A DNA stretch of 64,000 bases, taken from positions 74,660 to 138,659 of the forward strand of contig DASUKA010000005.1 in NCBI GenBank assembly GCA_036278935.1, given 5' to 3'. The position numbers and the translations under genes are program-made. The stretch comes from DASSNR01 sp036278935. GTDB lineage: Bacteria; Gemmatimonadota; Gemmatimonadetes; Gemmatimonadales; Gemmatimonadaceae. Below the pieces are notes generated by a model that ran no database searches, was not told the DNA's origin, and saw nothing but the letters and a program-made list of their open reading frames with translations. Position 1 is the stretch's first letter, and every line of letters begins with the position of its first letter. Below are positions 1 to 8,190 of this stretch, one piece after another.

Positions 1-894
1 GCCGGCGAAATCGACGCCGCGCCTGCCGGTCTCCACGCCGTGACCATGACGGCCGAGCTGTCGCAGCACTTCCGCACCAAGCGCGAGGGAGTGCATGCGG
101 TGCTCGATGCGATGGCCGCCGCCTTTCCTGACGCGGTCCTCCAGGTGCATACGGTCGCCGGAGACTTCAGATCCAGCGATGCCGCGCGCGTGCGGCCGCT
201 GGATGTCGCGGCGTCCAACTGGGCGGCGACGGCCCGCGTGGTGGCATGGCACTGGGCAGACGCCCTGCTGATTGACATCGGCACCACCACGACGGACATC
301 ATTCCGATCGTGCACGGCAGGGTCGCGGCCGAGGGGCGCACGGATCCCGAGCGGCTGCGCACGGGCGAGCTCATCTATCTGGGCGCAGTCCGTACGCCGG
401 TCGAGGCGATCGTGCACGAGGTGCCGCTCGCCGGAGCATGGACGGGCGTCTCGGCGGAAGGATTCGCGCTCGCTGGGGATGTGCATTTCTGGCGCGGCGA
501 TCTCTCGAGCGCGGACTACACGGCACCGACGCCGGATGGACGGCCCGCGTGCCGGGAGTTCGTGCGGGAGCGCCTCGCGCGGATCGTATGCGCCGACCGC
601 GAGATGCTGGACGATGCGGCGCTCACCGCGATCGCCGATGACGTGGCCGCACGCGAGGTGGCGCGCATCGCCGACGAGGTGAGGCGCGTGCGGCGCCGGC
701 ATCCCGATGTCGCGCTGGCGGTGGTGGCAGGAGTGGGCGAGTTCCTGGCGGCGCGCGCCGCAGCGCGCGCCGGCTTGGTGGTCGCGTCGCTGGCCGGGGT
801 GCTCGGCGCGGGTGCGGCGCGCGCCGCACCCGCGGCGGCCGTGGCACTCCTGCTCGAGCGCTCCCTCTCCCCGCGCGATACGTATGGCGCCTGA
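1..894 (+). CDS. MfnF-like hydantoinase/oxoprolinase family protein, 5' truncated
   Basis: The frame is open from base 1, so the 5' end lies outside the window; the GTG at 40 is internal. The visible 297 residues hold an actin-like ATPase phosphate motif (DIGTTTTDI, about residue 92) and a late Gly/Ala-rich segment (VVAGVGEFL). This matches the hydantoinase A-like proteins of H4MPT-linked C1 clusters, the family of archaeal MfnF, which couples the aminomethylfuran phosphate to the tyramine-glutamate tail of methanofuran. An amino-acid-kinase homologue of MfnE follows 84 bp later, which supports the assignment. The family call is firm. The exact bacterial substrate is inferred. Confidence 0.8.
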   Translation, partial: AGEIDAAPAGLHAVTMTAELSQHFRTKREGVHAVLDAMAAAFPDAVLQVHTVAGDFRSSDAARVRPLDVAASNWAATARVVAWHWADALLIDIGTTTTDIIPIVHGRVAAEGRTDPERLRTGELIYLGAVRTPVEAIVHEVPLAGAWTGVSAEGFALAGDVHFWRGDLSSADYTAPTPDGRPACREFVRERLARIVCADREMLDDAALTAIADDVAAREVARIADEVRRVRRRHPDVALAVVAGVGEFLAARAAARAGLVVASLAGVLGAGAARAAPAAAVALLLERSLSPRDTYGA

Positions 895-978
895 GGATGA
901 CAACGCGCTCGCAACCCGCCATGCGCGATCGGGGGTCGCACCACCGACCTCCGCGCGTGCCGGATCCCTTCCAGAGAG

Positions 979-1578
979 ATGACCATGACGCGAAGCATGC
1001 CGACCGTGGATGCGGTGATCAAGATGGGCGGGGCGCTGTTGCGCCAACCAGGGACGCTGGAGCGTGTGGTGCGCGCCGTCGAGGACGCCGCCAGCCGGTA
1101 CCACCTGGTGGTCGTTCCCGGCGGCGGTCCATTCGCCGACGCGGTGCGCACCATCGATCATGACGCGGGCCTGCCGGATGACGCGGCGCACTGGATGGCG
1201 ATACTCGGCATGGAGCAGTGCGCACATCTGCTCACCACGTGCATGGAGGGCGCGCAGCTGGTGGAGCGGCCCGAGGAGATTCGGGGCGCGATCGAGGCGG
1301 GGCATCTCCCGGTGCTCGCGCCGTATCAGTGGCTGCGGAGCGCCGACCCGCTGCCGCACGTGTGGGAGGTGACGAGCGACAGCATCGCGGCCTGGGTGGC
1401 GGGGGAGCTGCGTGCACGCATGCTCGTGCTCATCAAGCCGGCGGCGGCGCTGCTGGCGGATCTCGTGGATCCGTACTTCCCGCGTGCGTTGCCGCCGCGG
1501 GTGCGCGCCGTGCCGATCGCGGCCGCGGCGGTGGATGAGTTGCCGGCTGTGCTCGCGCGAAATCAGGAACCGCGCTGA
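979..1578 (+). CDS. Amino acid kinase family protein, MfnE-like
   Basis: This 199-residue protein has the amino-acid-kinase fold signatures: KMGGALL near the N terminus and VVVPGGGPFAD around residue 45. Archaeal MfnE is the family member that phosphorylates [5-(aminomethyl)furan-3-yl]methyl phosphate to the diphosphate for condensation by MfnF. Position directly after an MfnF-like gene makes that role the best guess. ATG at 979 is used, with a purine-rich stretch just upstream; ATGs at 985 and 994 are possible. It is slightly short for the family. A perfect hairpin terminator follows at 1596-1629. Confidence 0.75.
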   Translation: MTMTRSMPTVDAVIKMGGALLRQPGTLERVVRAVEDAASRYHLVVVPGGGPFADAVRTIDHDAGLPDDAAHWMAILGMEQCAHLLTTCMEGAQLVERPEEIRGAIEAGHLPVLAPYQWLRSADPLPHVWEVTSDSIAAWVAGELRARMLVLIKPAAALLADLVDPYFPRALPPRVRAVPIAAAAVDELPAVLARNQEPR

Positions 1579-1595
1579 CGCGCGAGCACAGCCGG

Positions 1596-1629
1596 CTTGG
1601 AAGAGGCCGGTCATCCGGCCTCTTCCAAG
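1596..1629. terminator. Bidirectional hairpin terminator
   Basis: Perfect 15-bp inverted repeat (CTTGGAAGAGGCCGG and its complement) around a TCAT loop. It sits between the convergent MfnE-like and SusD-like genes and could serve both. No long T tract flanks it. Confidence 0.75.
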
Positions 1630-1639
1630 GATGTGGCTG

Positions 1640-3133
1640 TTACGGCTTGTCCCACCAAACGCGATCGTTCAGCGATGCGCCGCCCTGGGCGGTGATGGCC
1701 GCCTGGAGATTCGCGTTGTTGAACGACTGCTCGGAGAGCGGATAGGTGAGCCGGCGCGCCACGATATGCGGGTCCGTGATGACGGCCGGACCGGGTTGCA
1801 GGTTCGGCACACCCGTCCGCCGGTATTCCGCATACGCTTCCGTTCCCTCACCGAAGAGCGCGATCCACTTCTGCAAGGCGATCTGCGTGAGCCCCGTGGC
1901 GGGATTGTAGGCCACCCTGGGCGTGGCGAGGTAGGCGTTGATCACCGCGTCTGGAATCCCGTTGTATTCCATGGACGCCTGGATCCCCGCGTTGTAGAGC
2001 GCCGCGGGGTCGCCGCCGGTCCATCCGCGCGCCGCCATCTCCGCCTCGTCGAACAGCACCTCCGCATACGTCATGAGGATCGACGGCGTGGTACGGCTGC
2101 GGTAGGCGATGCCGACCCGGGAGGTGTTGCTGAGCCCGATGGCGATCGCGTCATCGTCCTGCAACCCGTTCGGGGTGCCGACGTACACGGTGTCCCCGGG
2201 CAGCTTGGACACCACGGGATCCGCGTAGACCGGCAGCCTGGGATCGAACGTCGTGTCGTTGGTCGCGGGGTCGATCGAGATGTAGAGGCCCTTGAGCGTG
2301 TCGACCAGCGTCTTGCTCATGTGCTGGTCATCGCGCGTCACGAAGGTGTTATAGATGGGGCTGTCGTTGGTGCCATCGCCCGGCCACCGGAGCAGCGCGT
2401 TGTCATCGTTCGAGGTGAACACGCCGGCAGCCAGGGCGGCCGTGGCCTGGGCCTGCGCCGTGGCCGGATCGACCTTCGTGAGGCGCAAGGCGAAGCGCAG
2501 CCGCAGCGAGTTGGCGAACCGCTGCCACTTGCCCATGTCTCCGTTGTAGATCAGGTCGGCACTGCCGTAGTTCTGGCCGCCGCCGCCCTTGGCCAGCATG
2601 TCGTTGGCGGACTTCAGGTCGGCGAAGAGGCCGGTGTAGATGTCCTTCTGGCTGTCGTACTTGGGCGCGAAGGCGCCTGTGCCCTGGTTCGCCGCGGAGT
2701 ACGGAATGTCGCCCCAGATGTCGGTCATGATGCCATACGTAAAGGACTTCATGACCAGGGCCGGCGCGACGAGCTCCGGATCGGTCGCGGGGTCGGCCTG
2801 CGCGAGGATCGTGGCGAAGTCTTCCAGCTCGCTCGAGTAGAAGCCGGACCACCAGCCATCCACGGTGGTCGGACGCATGGAGTAGCGGTCCTCATCCGTG
2901 AAGCGGTCCATGCCAATCTGCTGCGCCCAGAGCGAGGTGAACGTCAGGTCGAACCCTCCGCCGCGCACCCGGCTCACAACACTGGTCACGCCATCGGGAA
3001 AGAGGTACTGCGGCGAGACGTGCGTGGGGGCGTTGGGGTTCTGGTTGAGCCCGGTGAACCCATCATCGCAGGCACCCGCCAGGAGAGCGAGCACGAGCAC
3101 GGGGGCAACGCGGGCCATCAGTGGAAGTCTCAT
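1640..3133 (-). CDS. SusD/RagB family outer-membrane nutrient-binding lipoprotein
   Basis: A 497-residue protein that starts with a lipoprotein-type signal (MRLPLMARVAPVLVLALLAGAC). Typical RagB/SusD features follow: the early NQNPNAPT segment, TPR-like helical stretches (EDFATILAQADPATD) and a C-terminal DRVWWDKP ending. It should sit on the outer leaflet and cap the SusC channel encoded 31 bp upstream, binding oligosaccharide or peptide substrates. The open frame extends to 3334, but the ATG at 3133 begins the signal peptide. No carbohydrate-active enzyme is adjacent, so the substrate cannot be told. Confidence 0.93.
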   Translation of the reverse strand: MRLPLMARVAPVLVLALLAGACDDGFTGLNQNPNAPTHVSPQYLFPDGVTSVVSRVRGGGFDLTFTSLWAQQIGMDRFTDEDRYSMRPTTVDGWWSGFYSSELEDFATILAQADPATDPELVAPALVMKSFTYGIMTDIWGDIPYSAANQGTGAFAPKYDSQKDIYTGLFADLKSANDMLAKGGGGQNYGSADLIYNGDMGKWQRFANSLRLRFALRLTKVDPATAQAQATAALAAGVFTSNDDNALLRWPGDGTNDSPIYNTFVTRDDQHMSKTLVDTLKGLYISIDPATNDTTFDPRLPVYADPVVSKLPGDTVYVGTPNGLQDDDAIAIGLSNTSRVGIAYRSRTTPSILMTYAEVLFDEAEMAARGWTGGDPAALYNAGIQASMEYNGIPDAVINAYLATPRVAYNPATGLTQIALQKWIALFGEGTEAYAEYRRTGVPNLQPGPAVITDPHIVARRLTYPLSEQSFNNANLQAAITAQGGASLNDRVWWDKP

Positions 3134-3164
3134 GCGAGTCCCGTTGTGAAGGAGTGAGGGCAGG

Positions 3165-6100
3165 TCACGGCGTGACATTGACCATGAAGCCGAAGCTCCG
3201 TGCCGAGGGGAACTGGCCGAACTCGAGTCCCTGCGCGTTGCTGTTGTCGAACGCGGTCTCGGGGTCGATGTTGGGCACCGAGGTATGCAGCCACAGGTTG
3301 CGCCCGACGAGCGCCAGGTAGAGCGACGAGACACCGAGGTGCCGGGTGAGTGATTCGGGGAAGGTGTAGCCGACCTTCACTTCACGCAGCTTCACGAAGC
3401 TGGCGTCGTACACAAATGGCTCGTGAATCTGGAAGAGCGAATTGAAGTACGCCTGTGCGGTGACTTTGGTGGTGTTCGGCGTACCGTCGGCGTTCACGCC
3501 GGGTACGATCATGCCGCCACCATTCGCGATGGTCTCGGCCTTCTCCCGGCCTTTCAGCGACGTCGCCAGTACGCCGGACATGTTGCCGAACATGTTGGTC
3601 GCGCTGAACAGCTGCCCGCCCTGCTTGGTGTCGAAGAGGAAGCTGAAGTCGACATCCTTGTACCGGAAATGATTCTGTATGCCACCCGTCCAGTCCGGCG
3701 TGAAGTGCCCGAGCACGCGCTTCTGCGGATCGCCTTGGGGGAGGCCGTCGTTCAGAATCAACTGGCCCTTGCTGTCCCGCAGGTACGGAGTGCCGTAGAG
3801 CGCTCCGTACGGCTCGCCCTGCCGGGCTTCCACGGTGAGGCTCCAGTAGCTTCCCAGCACCACGGTCTGGATGCCGGGGTAGAGACTCGTGACGTCGCTC
3901 CGGTTCCTGGCGAAGTTGACGGTCATGTCCCAACTGAAGTTGTTGATCCGCAGGGGCGTGGCATTGACCTGCAGCTCCACTCCCTTGTTGCTGATCGCCC
4001 CGGCATTCAGGACGGCGCTCGTGTAGCCGCTCGCGCCCGACACCTGCACAGGGATGATCTGGTTGCTGGTGAGCTTGTTGTAATAGGTGCCATCCAGCGC
4101 GAGCCGGTCATTCAGGAACCGGAGCTCGGTACCGACTTCCCACGACCGGGTCTGCTCGGGCTTGAGGTCGGCGTTGGGAATGGAATTGGGAACGCTGAAG
4201 CGGGGCACGCTGCCGAACGGGGTGCCTGGCGAATAGGTGACCGCAAGCTGATAGGGATCCGCGTCGCTACCCACCCGCGTCCAGCTGGCGCGGAGCTTCC
4301 CGTACGAGAGGAGTTTCCCGAGCTTCGTGGAGGGAAACGCATCCGTGAACACGAAGCTCCCCGAGACGGACGGGTAGAAGTACGAGTCGTTGCCGGAAGG
4401 CAGAGTGGAGGACCAGTCGTTGCGCCCGGTCAGGTTCAGGAACAGGTAGTTGTTCCACGCGAACTGCGCCTGCCCGTACAGGCTGTTGGTCTGCCGGTTG
4501 GATACGTTCTGCCCCACCTGCGGTGTGACGGCGGAGTTGTCGATGTTGAACGTGCCGGGAATGACCAGATGCCGGGTGCCCTGGCTGTTCAAGCTGAAGT
4601 TGTTGACACGGCGGTTGCCGCCGAAGTTCACCGTGAGCCCCAGCTTGTCGCCGAAGGTGTGATCGGCGGTGAGCAGGAAGTCGCTGTTCGTCTCGCGATT
4701 GAACCGCTCGGATTCGAAGAACGCGCCGCCGGCGTAGTTGACGCCGATGAAGCCATCGGCATACTGCTCCTTCCGCCACCCCCGGTACCAATCGGTGCCC
4801 GAGCGTATCGAGCCGGAGAGCCAGTTGGTGAACTGGTACTTGGCCGACGCGGTGCCGATGATGCGGTCACGGCTGTCCCAGTTCGGGTTCTCGTACAGCA
4901 CCCAGAAGGGATTGTCGACCGTGGTATGGCTGGCGCTGCGCTCGGTGCCGTCGGGATTGATGTAGTCGCTCAGCTTCTCGTTGCTCGTCTGGCGACCGCT
5001 CCAGGTGACCAACTGCATCACGTTCTGGTTGTCGTAGCCGGTGCCGGGGCGGTCGTGGCCCTGAGTACGGATGTACTTGAGGGAGGCCGTGGCGCTGAGC
5101 TTCGAAGTGAGGTTGGCCTGGCCGGTGAGCGCGGTGTTCAGGCGCTGGATGGTGTTCGTGGGGAGCATCCCCTTCTCATCCATGTTCGTGACGTCCAGGC
5201 GGACGTTGGCCGTGGTATTGGCGGCGCTCACGGCCACGTTGGTGGTGGAGGTGCGCCCGGTCTGGAAGAAGTCCCGAACGCGGTTCGGGTGGGGCAACCA
5301 CGGCTCGGGCTGGCCGTTGCTCCACCATTGCACGATCTTGCGCCCATCCAGTGGGGGGCCCCAGCTGCGGTTGACGTTGTCGCTGATGCCGCCGCCGCGG
5401 CCGTCCTTGTACTCATACTGGCCGCCGGAGCCCTGTCCGTACTGGTTCTGGTAATCGGGGAGCCGGAGGGGCGTTTGGAAGGTGAGGTTCTGGCTGGCGG
5501 TAATGCCAAGCCCCTGCGTCCCCGCGCCGGTCTTGGTGGTGATCACGATGGCGCCGTTGGCGGCGCGCGAGCCGTAGAGGGCCGCGGCGTTGGCGCCTTT
5601 CAGGACGCTGATCGACGCGATGTTGTTCGGGTTGATGTCCTGCGCGGTATTGCCATAGTCGATCCCGCCGTAGCCCCCGTTGTTCGGCGCCGAGTTGTCG
5701 ATCGGGATGCCATCCACCACGAAGAGCGGCTGGTTGTTGCCCGTGATGGAGTTCGCGCCCCGGATAACGATCCGGGCTGATCCGCCGGTGGGCCCGACGT
5801 TGGTGATGTTGACGCCCGCCACTTTCCCGTCCAGCGCATTCACGATGTTGGGCGTCCGCGCCTGGGCAAGCTCCTCGGCGTTCACGCTCTGCTGCGCGAC
5901 GCCCAGGGAGCGCTTCTGCCGCTGGATACCGAGCGCGGTCACCACGACGCCCTCGAGCTGGACCGGGTTGACAGTGAGCAGGAAGTTGTGCGTGATCGGC
6001 GCGGCCGAGAGCGTGATGGTGACCGAGCTCGGCTTGTAACCGATCAGGCGGGCGGTGAGTGTGGCGGACTGGCCGGTGGCGCTGGCCGCCGGGACGGTAA

Positions 6101-6296
6101 AGGAGTAGCCGCCATTCTGCGTGGTGAGGGTACCCAGGTGCGTGCCTTCGAGCGTCACGCTGGCATTGGCCAGCGGTGTTCCCACTTCGCTGGTGACGCG
6201 TCCGCTGATGGTGGTGCCCTGCTGCGCCGCCGCGCCGGCGGGGAGCAGTGCCGCCGTACAGAGCGCCGCGATGGCTGATCGAACTCGACGTCTCAT
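3165..6296 (-). CDS. SusC/RagA family TonB-linked outer-membrane protein
   Basis: A 1043-residue receptor. It has a signal peptide (to about residue 24, ending GAAAQ), a carboxypeptidase-regulatory-like beta-sandwich domain (about 28-105), a TonB plug (about 115-230, containing VVDGIPIDN and SVLKGANAAALYGSRAANG) and a long beta-barrel. The protein ends FGFMVNVTP rather than in the usual aromatic residue. It imports SusD-bound substrate using TonB energy. ATG at 6296 has a GAGAGGA Shine-Dalgarno 6 nt upstream. It is the first gene of the susCD pair, with susD 31 bp downstream. Confidence 0.96.
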   Translation of the reverse strand: MRRRVRSAIAALCTAALLPAGAAAQQGTTISGRVTSEVGTPLANASVTLEGTHLGTLTTQNGGYSFTVPAASATGQSATLTARLIGYKPSSVTITLSAAPITHNFLLTVNPVQLEGVVVTALGIQRQKRSLGVAQQSVNAEELAQARTPNIVNALDGKVAGVNITNVGPTGGSARIVIRGANSITGNNQPLFVVDGIPIDNSAPNNGGYGGIDYGNTAQDINPNNIASISVLKGANAAALYGSRAANGAIVITTKTGAGTQGLGITASQNLTFQTPLRLPDYQNQYGQGSGGQYEYKDGRGGGISDNVNRSWGPPLDGRKIVQWWSNGQPEPWLPHPNRVRDFFQTGRTSTTNVAVSAANTTANVRLDVTNMDEKGMLPTNTIQRLNTALTGQANLTSKLSATASLKYIRTQGHDRPGTGYDNQNVMQLVTWSGRQTSNEKLSDYINPDGTERSASHTTVDNPFWVLYENPNWDSRDRIIGTASAKYQFTNWLSGSIRSGTDWYRGWRKEQYADGFIGVNYAGGAFFESERFNRETNSDFLLTADHTFGDKLGLTVNFGGNRRVNNFSLNSQGTRHLVIPGTFNIDNSAVTPQVGQNVSNRQTNSLYGQAQFAWNNYLFLNLTGRNDWSSTLPSGNDSYFYPSVSGSFVFTDAFPSTKLGKLLSYGKLRASWTRVGSDADPYQLAVTYSPGTPFGSVPRFSVPNSIPNADLKPEQTRSWEVGTELRFLNDRLALDGTYYNKLTSNQIIPVQVSGASGYTSAVLNAGAISNKGVELQVNATPLRINNFSWDMTVNFARNRSDVTSLYPGIQTVVLGSYWSLTVEARQGEPYGALYGTPYLRDSKGQLILNDGLPQGDPQKRVLGHFTPDWTGGIQNHFRYKDVDFSFLFDTKQGGQLFSATNMFGNMSGVLATSLKGREKAETIANGGGMIVPGVNADGTPNTTKVTAQAYFNSLFQIHEPFVYDASFVKLREVKVGYTFPESLTRHLGVSSLYLALVGRNLWLHTSVPNIDPETAFDNSNAQGLEFGQFPSARSFGFMVNVTP

Positions 6297-6656
6297 ACGT
6301 TGTCCTCTCTTCGATGCGTCAGGGTTTGAACCGGCGATGCGCGGGCAGGTGCAGGGCCCGGGCGATCGCGCCTCGATAGATGGTCGGTGTGACGGGTGAG
6401 GGGTGCAATTCACCTCCGATGTGGTGGAAAAGGAGGGGTGGACGCCGAGAGGCCACGGTGTCGTGCTCCGTGGCCTCTGACGCCGCGATACTGCAACAAG
6501 CAGTCTGTGCAAGCACGTGATGTTGGATACAATATATAGCATCCCGCACGGCAGGATGCGACACGGCCCGCGGCACCATGTCGCCCAGTGCCGCGGGCCG
6601 GCCCAGCCCGGTATGGCGGATAGCGGTGCGGCCAGAGCGCCGATCACGCCGGCGTG
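6297..6656. other. susC upstream region with leader hairpin and promoter-like palindrome
   Basis: This 360-bp gap holds no convincing gene. From susC outward it contains an 11-bp perfect hairpin at 6448-6478 (AGAGGCCACGG arms), an AT-rich palindromic stretch at 6525-6544 (GGATAC and GCATCC around AATATATA) that could be the susC promoter or operator, and the terminator at 6564-6600 of the upstream peptidase gene. Confidence 0.45.
6564..6600 (-). terminator. Hairpin terminator after the M28 peptidase gene
   Basis: Perfect 12-bp inverted repeat (CGGCCCGCGGCA and its complement) with a 13-nt loop, starting 57 bp beyond the peptidase stop codon on the minus strand. Confidence 0.6.
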
Positions 6657-8066
6657 CTAGCGCGCGGCACGTCGAGCGCCGCCGCGCCCATTCCCGCCCG
6701 CGGCACGCGCCGGGCGTCGCGCTGACCGGCGCCGTCGCACCGGGGGCACCACCACCGCCAGCGAGGTGTGGCCCTGCGCATCCACGCTCCGTACCGCCGC
6801 CCACAGATCGTCGAGCTGCTCATCCAGCGTATACGACGTCACCTTGCCCACCGGAATCACCCGCTGCCAGGTCGGCGAGGTCGTGGGGCGAACGAGCACC
6901 TCGTAGCCGGTGGCATCGGAGACGGGCTTCCACGAGAGCTGCCATTGCTGCCCGAGCGGCCGCTGGCGGCGGGCCCGCACGCTGTCCGGCGCCGCGGGCG
7001 CCAGCCCCAGCGAGCCCATCACCGCCGCGTTCAATCGCGCGATCTTGGCCGAGTAGGTGAAGTCCACATCCGCGAACACATCCCGGGGGCTGTGCTGCCG
7101 GTCGAGCGCCTCCATCCGTTCCGTCGTTCGGATGCCGGGCTCGCCCAGCGCCACGAAGGGCTCGTCATCCGTCCCACGCCCGATCCGGTCGACGCGGAGC
7201 ACATCGAGAATGTGAAAGTTCGGGTTGTACAGGCTGCCCAGCGCCACCGCGTAGCGGGAGAGCTCGCGGCTGGGAGTGTTGTCGGGGTCGGCGCTGTAGA
7301 TGCGCATGGTAGTGGAGTCGGTGCGCCCGTTGCTCGCGGTCACGTTACCGTCCAGATCGTCGGACATGTCGCCCACCACCGTGTACCCCTCATCGTGCAG
7401 CCGCTGCGCCAGATGCGTGGAGCCCAGGAGCCCCTGTTCCTCGCCGGCCACGGCCGCGAAGAGCAGCGTCGCCTTCAGCCCCTTCGGGTAGTGTTTGGAG
7501 AACACGCGGGCCAGCTCGACCACGTCCGAGGTGCCCGAGGCATCATCGTCGGCACCGGGCGCGTCGGAGGTATCGTCGGTCTGATCCACCGCGCACAGAC
7601 ACGAGTCGTAGTGCCCGGTGATCACCACCACGCGCTTCGCATCGCGTCCCGGGAGCCAGGCCAGCACGTTGACCACGTTCACGGTGGGTTGCTTCGGGAA
7701 GCGGCGCACCTGGACCATGGCGGGATCGTACTCCACGTGCAGGCATCCGCCGCATGCCTTGCTGTAGCCGGAGAACTTGGCGAAGAGATAGTGGCGCGCC
7801 GCCCCGATGCCGCGCGTGGCGCTCATGGTGTCACTCAGGGTCTGGCGCGTGCCGAAGGAGACCAGCACCGAGTCGGTGGCGCGGATCTCAGCGGGCGAGA
7901 TATCGGCGATGAGCGCGCTGAGCCCCTGGTCGGTGGAGAGCCCCATGGACGCCCCGGCGGTGCTGTCCGGGGCGTCCTGCGACGCGCTGGTGCCGCAGTT
8001 CGCGGTCGCCAGCAGCGTGGTCGCGACGCCTGCAAGGGTGAGGAAGGTCCGAACTCGACGTGCCAT
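6657..8066 (-). CDS. Secreted M28 family zinc aminopeptidase
   Basis: A 469-residue exported protein with an N-terminal hydrophobic signal that ends near Cys24; it may be a lipoprotein, although the lipobox is poor. All five di-zinc ligands of M28 peptidases are visible: H in GHYDS (about residue 150), D in GADDDASG (about 173), E in GEEQGLLGS (about 210), D in DDLDG (about 238) and H in RQHSPRD (about 323). A fibronectin-like C-terminal segment (WQLSWKPVSDATGYEVLV) precedes an Arg-rich tail. ATG at 8066 has an AAGGAGG site 8 nt upstream. It is divergent from the CehA-like gene and shares a 124-bp promoter region with it. Confidence 0.9.
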   Translation of the reverse strand: MARRVRTFLTLAGVATTLLATANCGTSASQDAPDSTAGASMGLSTDQGLSALIADISPAEIRATDSVLVSFGTRQTLSDTMSATRGIGAARHYLFAKFSGYSKACGGCLHVEYDPAMVQVRRFPKQPTVNVVNVLAWLPGRDAKRVVVITGHYDSCLCAVDQTDDTSDAPGADDDASGTSDVVELARVFSKHYPKGLKATLLFAAVAGEEQGLLGSTHLAQRLHDEGYTVVGDMSDDLDGNVTASNGRTDSTTMRIYSADPDNTPSRELSRYAVALGSLYNPNFHILDVLRVDRIGRGTDDEPFVALGEPGIRTTERMEALDRQHSPRDVFADVDFTYSAKIARLNAAVMGSLGLAPAAPDSVRARRQRPLGQQWQLSWKPVSDATGYEVLVRPTTSPTWQRVIPVGKVTSYTLDEQLDDLWAAVRSVDAQGHTSLAVVVPPVRRRRSARRPARAAGGNGRGGARRAAR

Positions 8067-8190
8067 CTCCGACCTCCTTGAGAGGAGTGAGTGCAGTACG
8101 ATACCGGGCGCGGTAGCGCCGGGGTGCGGCTGGCGCCGGCGCGCCACGCGCCATGGTGAGCGGGCGATACGCTGGATAATATATCCGGTT

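Noticed and set aside
3423..5780. 785-residue open frame on the plus strand
   Set aside because: It is antisense to SusC, is rich in Gly/Val/Arg repeats without domain signatures, and follows from the third-position GC bias.
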